Origin: Candidatus Roseilinea sp.
GTDB lineage: Bacteria > Chloroflexota > Anaerolineae > J036 > Brachytrichaceae
Assembly (NCBI GenBank): GCA_025998955.1
Contig: AP024676.1
Location: 3,472,001 to 3,536,000, forward strand
Direction of reading: 5' to 3'
Length of the DNA stretch: 64,000 nt
Positions 61,116 to 64,000 of the stretch are shown one piece after another; the stretch's first letter is position 1, and each line of letters opens with the position of its first letter. The notes beneath the pieces were generated by a model, which did not search any database, was not told the DNA's origin, and saw nothing but the letters and a program-made list of their open reading frames with translations. The position numbers were made by a program, and so were the translations under genes.

Positions 61116-62408
61116 ATGACCATTTTGGCCGATCCCATCGAAGACCGCGACGCATGGCGCGCACTATGGCGGTCGCTGACCGGCGATGCGTTACTGATCG
61201 CTTTGTGTGCGGTCATCGCAACGGGCCTGCTCGCGATGGTGATCCTGCCCCAACAGCCGGCCGCCGGCACGTCCGATCCGGTGGCTTACAGCCGCTGGGA
61301 AGCCGAAGCCAAGCGGCGCGAGGATATGCTGTACGAGCCGTTGAACAGCCTGGGCTTCAACAACGTCGCTCAGGCGGTTTGGTGGCGGATGGCGCTGGCG
61401 GCGTTGCTCCCGGTCGCCGGCCTGCGCTTGGCCGATCGCTTGGCGCGGCTGGCCGACGTGTGGCGCGGCAAACGCGACGGCGAACTGCGCGACGAGCGAC
61501 GCGCGCGCGTGACCGTGAACGCGCTCCCGCTGGATGATCTCGCCGAACGGCTGCGCGCCCGGCGCTATCGCGTCGTCCGGCCTGTGGCCGATGTGCTGGT
61601 TGCCGACCGCGCCCCATGGGCGGAGTTGGCGTCTGTGGCGCTGCATCTGGGGTTGATCCTGGCTGCGGCCGGACTGCTGCTCAACCTGATCGCCGGCTGG
61701 GAAGCAAAGGACAGGATGGTGGTGGCCGGTGCGGCGACACCGCTGCGCGACGGTTACGCCATCACGCTGGACGATGCGACCGGCGAGCCCACTCGCGTTA
61801 CAGCCGTGTTGCAGCCGGGTGATTCGTCCATGGCGCTGAGGGAAGGCGGGCGAACCCGCGCCGCCGGCCTGGATATCGTACTGCGCCAGATCATGCCGGG
61901 ATACCGTCTGAGCGCGACGACACGCGATGCCCGGCCGCTCCTCATCCGCGCGTCAAACTTCGTCTCGCCCACGACCGAGTTGCTGGTCACGCTCAGCGCC
62001 GACGAGCCCGAGCGCTACATCGCCGTGCCGGAAGCGCGGCTGGCCTTGGCGCTGACGGCTTCGGAATCCGCCGGCCAACCCGTGCGGCTGCGCGCATTCG
62101 CCATGCCTTCGGGCAGCGTCATCACCGATACGGATGTTCAGCCAGCGCTGGTCATTGGCAATATCGAATTCCGTTTCAAGCCGGCGCAGGGCGCGGTGGT
62201 TGACGTGCGCTACGCTCCCGGTGATATGCTGTGGTGGCCCGGCCTGGTGATGGCGCTGATCGGCGCAGCCGGCAGCCTGGTTTACCCGATGCAGCGCTTC
62301 CTCATCCGCCGTCAGGGCGAATGGACCGAGTTCTACGCCACGGGGCGCAACAGCCGGCGCGAGGTCGCGCATCTGGTCGAATCTCATACCCAGGCAGGCC
62401 CGTCATGA
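61116..62408 (+). CDS. ResB-like cytochrome c biogenesis protein
   Basis: A 430-residue membrane protein with helices LIALCAVIATGLLAMVILP, MALAALLPVAGLRLADRLA, VALHLGLILAAAGLLLNLIAG and a final WWPGLVMALIGAAGSLVYPM. A periplasmic beta domain (about 220-390) lies before the last helix. The WAELASVALHLGLILAAAG segment, with its conserved His, matches the ResB haem-handling helix. ResB works with ResC/CcsA to deliver haem to apocytochrome c, in keeping with the cytochrome gene at 48.9 kb. No ResC partner is visible here. Its stop overlaps the next start by 4 nt. Confidence 0.75.
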   Translation: MTILADPIEDRDAWRALWRSLTGDALLIALCAVIATGLLAMVILPQQPAAGTSDPVAYSRWEAEAKRREDMLYEPLNSLGFNNVAQAVWWRMALAALLPVAGLRLADRLARLADVWRGKRDGELRDERRARVTVNALPLDDLAERLRARRYRVVRPVADVLVADRAPWAELASVALHLGLILAAAGLLLNLIAGWEAKDRMVVAGAATPLRDGYAITLDDATGEPTRVTAVLQPGDSSMALREGGRTRAAGLDIVLRQIMPGYRLSATTRDARPLLIRASNFVSPTTELLVTLSADEPERYIAVPEARLALALTASESAGQPVRLRAFAMPSGSVITDTDVQPALVIGNIEFRFKPAQGAVVDVRYAPGDMLWWPGLVMALIGAAGSLVYPMQRFLIRRQGEWTEFYATGRNSRREVAHLVESHTQAGPS

Positions 62409-62977
62409 ACTTGAAACAAGATCTCACCTTTGCGCGCGTGGCAGCGGAGCAGATGGACGATTACCTGCACGCCGAAGTGCTTTTCTACCCCGTCGGCAGC
62501 GTTGATGGGATTCAAATGCCGCAGCTCACCATCGGCGCGTGGTTGGAGACCGAGTGGCGGTTGAACGCGCTGCGCGAGGCACATCCCGATGAAATCGGCG
62601 ATGTCCTCGCGGCGGCTCAGGCGGAAGTGCGCAAGGTGCGCCATCGCATCCCCGACCTGTATCAGAACAAGGCGCGGCGCGAGTTCAAGAGCCGGCTGGA
62701 TAGCTGGGAGATGTTCTTGCAAGATCGCCACGAGGCCACGGCGCAGCCCGAACCTTATAACGCGCCGCGTTCCGGCTACGCCGAACGGGTGCACACGCGC
62801 TTCCGGCTCGAGCTGTTGAAGGACGACGTCGCGCAGTTGGGCGATCAGCTCTCGCGGTTGCGCATGCTGGACGGCCGGCTGCGCATGCGCTTCAAGCCCG
62901 GCGCGTTCATCTGGGAACCCGAGCTGGCGCCGGCCGCGCCTGCCGACAAGTTCTGGTTCCTCTACGCCAAGCTGTAG
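62405..62977 (+). CDS. Hypothetical protein, coupled to the ResB-like gene
   Basis: A 190-residue protein starting with the ATG inside the ResB-like stop (ATGA). It has a beta-rich beginning (DDYLHAEVLFYPVGSVDGIQMPQLTIGAWLETEWRL), long charged helices (AAAQAEVRKVRHRIPDLYQNKARREFKSRLDSWEMFLQD, YAERVHTRFRLELLKDDVAQLGDQLSRLRML) and a short FIWEPELAPA tail. No membrane segment is seen. The coupling suggests work with ResB or the envelope, but no family is recognised. Confidence 0.65.
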   Translation: MNLKQDLTFARVAAEQMDDYLHAEVLFYPVGSVDGIQMPQLTIGAWLETEWRLNALREAHPDEIGDVLAAAQAEVRKVRHRIPDLYQNKARREFKSRLDSWEMFLQDRHEATAQPEPYNAPRSGYAERVHTRFRLELLKDDVAQLGDQLSRLRMLDGRLRMRFKPGAFIWEPELAPAAPADKFWFLYAKL

Positions 62978-62982
62978 CACCC

Positions 62983-63100
62983 GGGGGCGTTCGCGTATAG
63001 GGGCAAAACGTCGCACGGTGGGGCGCGCTGCAGACTTGTGCCCCGAATGGGGCAGAGCGCGCCTTAATATGCATGTCTGCCCTCGTTGGCGAACGCCCCC
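62983..63100. repeat. 118-bp element with 12-bp inverted termini and nested hairpin
   Basis: GGGGGCGTTCGC (62983-62994) and GCGAACGCCCCC (63089-63100) are exact inverted termini. Inside are GCGCGCT/AGCGCGC arms and a GCCCC-GAAT-GGGGC hairpin. The segment ACGGTGGGGCGCG also occurs in the intergenic region near 18598-18610. It is non-coding and lies between convergent genes, so it could also terminate transcription. Confidence 0.7.
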
Positions 63101-63106
63101 AGAGCA

Positions 63107-64000
63107 CTACGGCGCGATCACGACCTGGCCTTCCAGCACGCCGCCCAAGATCTCCACGCGGTCGTCGCCCTGCAGGCCGAGCTTGACGTCGGCGCGCCGT
63201 TCGCCCTCGGCATCCCGCACGACGACGAAGCGCCGCCCCTGGAAGTTGCGGATGGCCTGCGGCGGCAGCCACAGCGCCGAATCCTTGCGCGCGGTGATGA
63301 TCGTCACGCGCGCCAGGTCGCCTTCCCTCAAGTCGGCGTCGGCGTCCTCGACCGTCACCCGCACCGACCGGTCGGTGGCCGTCGTCGCGGCGCCGGTCTG
63401 TGGCAGGCGACGCACCACCCCGCGATACACTTTGCCCGGCACGCTGTTCAGCGTGACCGATACCGGCTGGCCGACGGCGATCTCTGCCAGGCGGCTCTGG
63501 TTGAGTTCCGCGGCTGCTTCCAACCCGCCCGGCTTCGAGATGATGATGACCGGATCAAACGCGCGCACGGTCCTGCCCACGGCCAGGTTGTGGCTGCTCA
63601 CCCGCCCGTCGAACGGCGCGACGATCTGCGCGCGGCTGAGCTGCGCCTCCAGCCGTTCGAGCGTCAGCCGGCTGACTTCCACGGCGCGTTCGAGGTTGGG
63701 GTCAATGGACGACTGCACACGCGACAGCGCCAGCTTCGCTCGCTCGACCTCTTTGGCCAAGATGCTGATGTCGAACTGATGCGCGGCCTGTTCTTGCAAC
63801 AGGCGCTCGTATTCGGCCCGGGCGCGGGCGAGGGCGATCTGCGCATCCAGCACCATGCGCTCGAAGCCGGGGATCATGTCGCGGTCGGCCTCGTTGTTGC
63901 GCGCCGAGTTGAGTCCGGCGTTGGCGTCGGCTAGGGCGCGTTCGGCGCGCGCGATCTCGGCCTTGGCCAGTTCGATGGACGGGCCGAAGTTCCGCGCGCG
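63107..64000 (-). CDS. HlyD-type membrane-fusion adaptor (5' end outside window)
   Basis: The frame is open from the right edge leftwards to a TAG at 63107, so the N-terminus is missing. The visible 297 residues include a coiled-coil hairpin with Ala/Glu/Arg-rich heptads (LAKAEIARAERALADANAGL, IALARARAEYERLLQEQ). A barrel-sandwich half-motif follows, AQIVAPFDGRVSSHNLAVGRTV, then a beta-barrel with PVSVTLNSVPGKVYRGVVRRL and a C-terminal domain ending VEILGGVLEGQVVIAP. This is the adaptor of an efflux or export system; its transporter should lie to the right or elsewhere. It is distinct from the MacA-like adaptor at 33.1 kb. Confidence 0.85.
   Translation of the reverse strand, partial: RARNFGPSIELAKAEIARAERALADANAGLNSARNNEADRDMIPGFERMVLDAQIALARARAEYERLLQEQAAHQFDISILAKEVERAKLALSRVQSSIDPNLERAVEVSRLTLERLEAQLSRAQIVAPFDGRVSSHNLAVGRTVRAFDPVIIISKPGGLEAAAELNQSRLAEIAVGQPVSVTLNSVPGKVYRGVVRRLPQTGAATTATDRSVRVTVEDADADLREGDLARVTIITARKDSALWLPPQAIRNFQGRRFVVVRDAEGERRADVKLGLQGDDRVEILGGVLEGQVVIAP

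Overview
The window looks like a chromosomal segment of a Chloroflexota bacterium, probably Anaerolineae-like. It has high GC, a linked 16S-tRNA-Ile-tRNA-Ala-23S-5S operon, and many secreted lipoproteins and peptidases with Thr/Pro linkers and short YLP(I/L)-type tails that I associate with this phylum. It also has abundant 7-8 nt tandem repeats and MacA/MacB-like export genes. The phylum call is an inference from style and gene content, not from a database comparison.

Layout. 1-5.7 kb: the end of a DUF58 protein, an atypical receiver/winged-helix regulator, a lone ABC ATPase, an mhqO-cupin-mhqD-like set for quinone or aromatic stress, and an orphan OmpR-type regulator. 5.8-9.6 kb: a molybdenum-hydroxylase maturation protein (YqeB type), a C45-type N-terminal-nucleophile hydrolase, a DUF4258 protein, a repeat-rich intergenic region and a DoxX-like membrane protein. 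9.6-18.4 kb, minus strand: a PhnD-like binding protein, an M23 lipoprotein, an NDUFA9-like reductase, a putative zinc peptidase, an Lgt-like transferase whose coding sequence contains short tandem arrays, and an M14 carboxypeptidase. 18.4-20.1 kb: a dispersed repeat, a small minus-strand reading frame with a terminator, a methyltransferase and a Nudix hydrolase.

20.3-26.2 kb is the rRNA operon, with a recognisable promoter, tRNA-Ile(GAT), tRNA-Ala(TGC) and pre-16S and pre-23S processing stems. The 23S gene is split by a 630-nt group I intron at the position equivalent to E. coli U1931. The intron encodes a LAGLIDADG homing endonuclease whose reading frame overlaps the catalytic core at both ends.

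26.2-32.3 kb: a queuosine-precursor transporter and a two-gene unit of unknown function. An IS4-superfamily element with a 7-bp target duplication has landed in the last codons of the upstream gene. A subtilase and a ChbG/YdjC deacetylase follow. 32.3-38.1 kb: a DtxR-like regulator that has lost most metal ligands, then an adaptor lipoprotein, an ABC ATPase and two MacB/FtsX-like permeases forming an export complex. 38.2-40.6 kb: an AHSA1-PDZ-DinB fusion and PRPP synthetase. 40.6-48.5 kb: seven co-directional minus-strand genes, including a metallo-beta-lactamase fold hydrolase, an ABC1 kinase, a mutarotase-like protein, Era, a fused FAD/2Fe-2S molybdenum-hydroxylase subunit and a LarA-like protein. 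48.9-64 kb: a cytochrome c-PA14 protein, an AspT-type transporter, an M1 peptidase lipoprotein, an SH3 protein, a degenerate GH5-like lipoprotein, an FeS cryptochrome/photolyase, an MFS transporter, an HtrA-like protease, a ResB-like protein and the start of another efflux adaptor.

The most unusual signals are the intron, the IS insertion that exposes an uncharacterised gene pair sharing a GNVxGxIxNI motif, and several families of short repeats, some of them in frame inside genes such as lgt, the M23 lipoprotein and the photolyase. No CRISPR array, prophage or obvious defence island is present.
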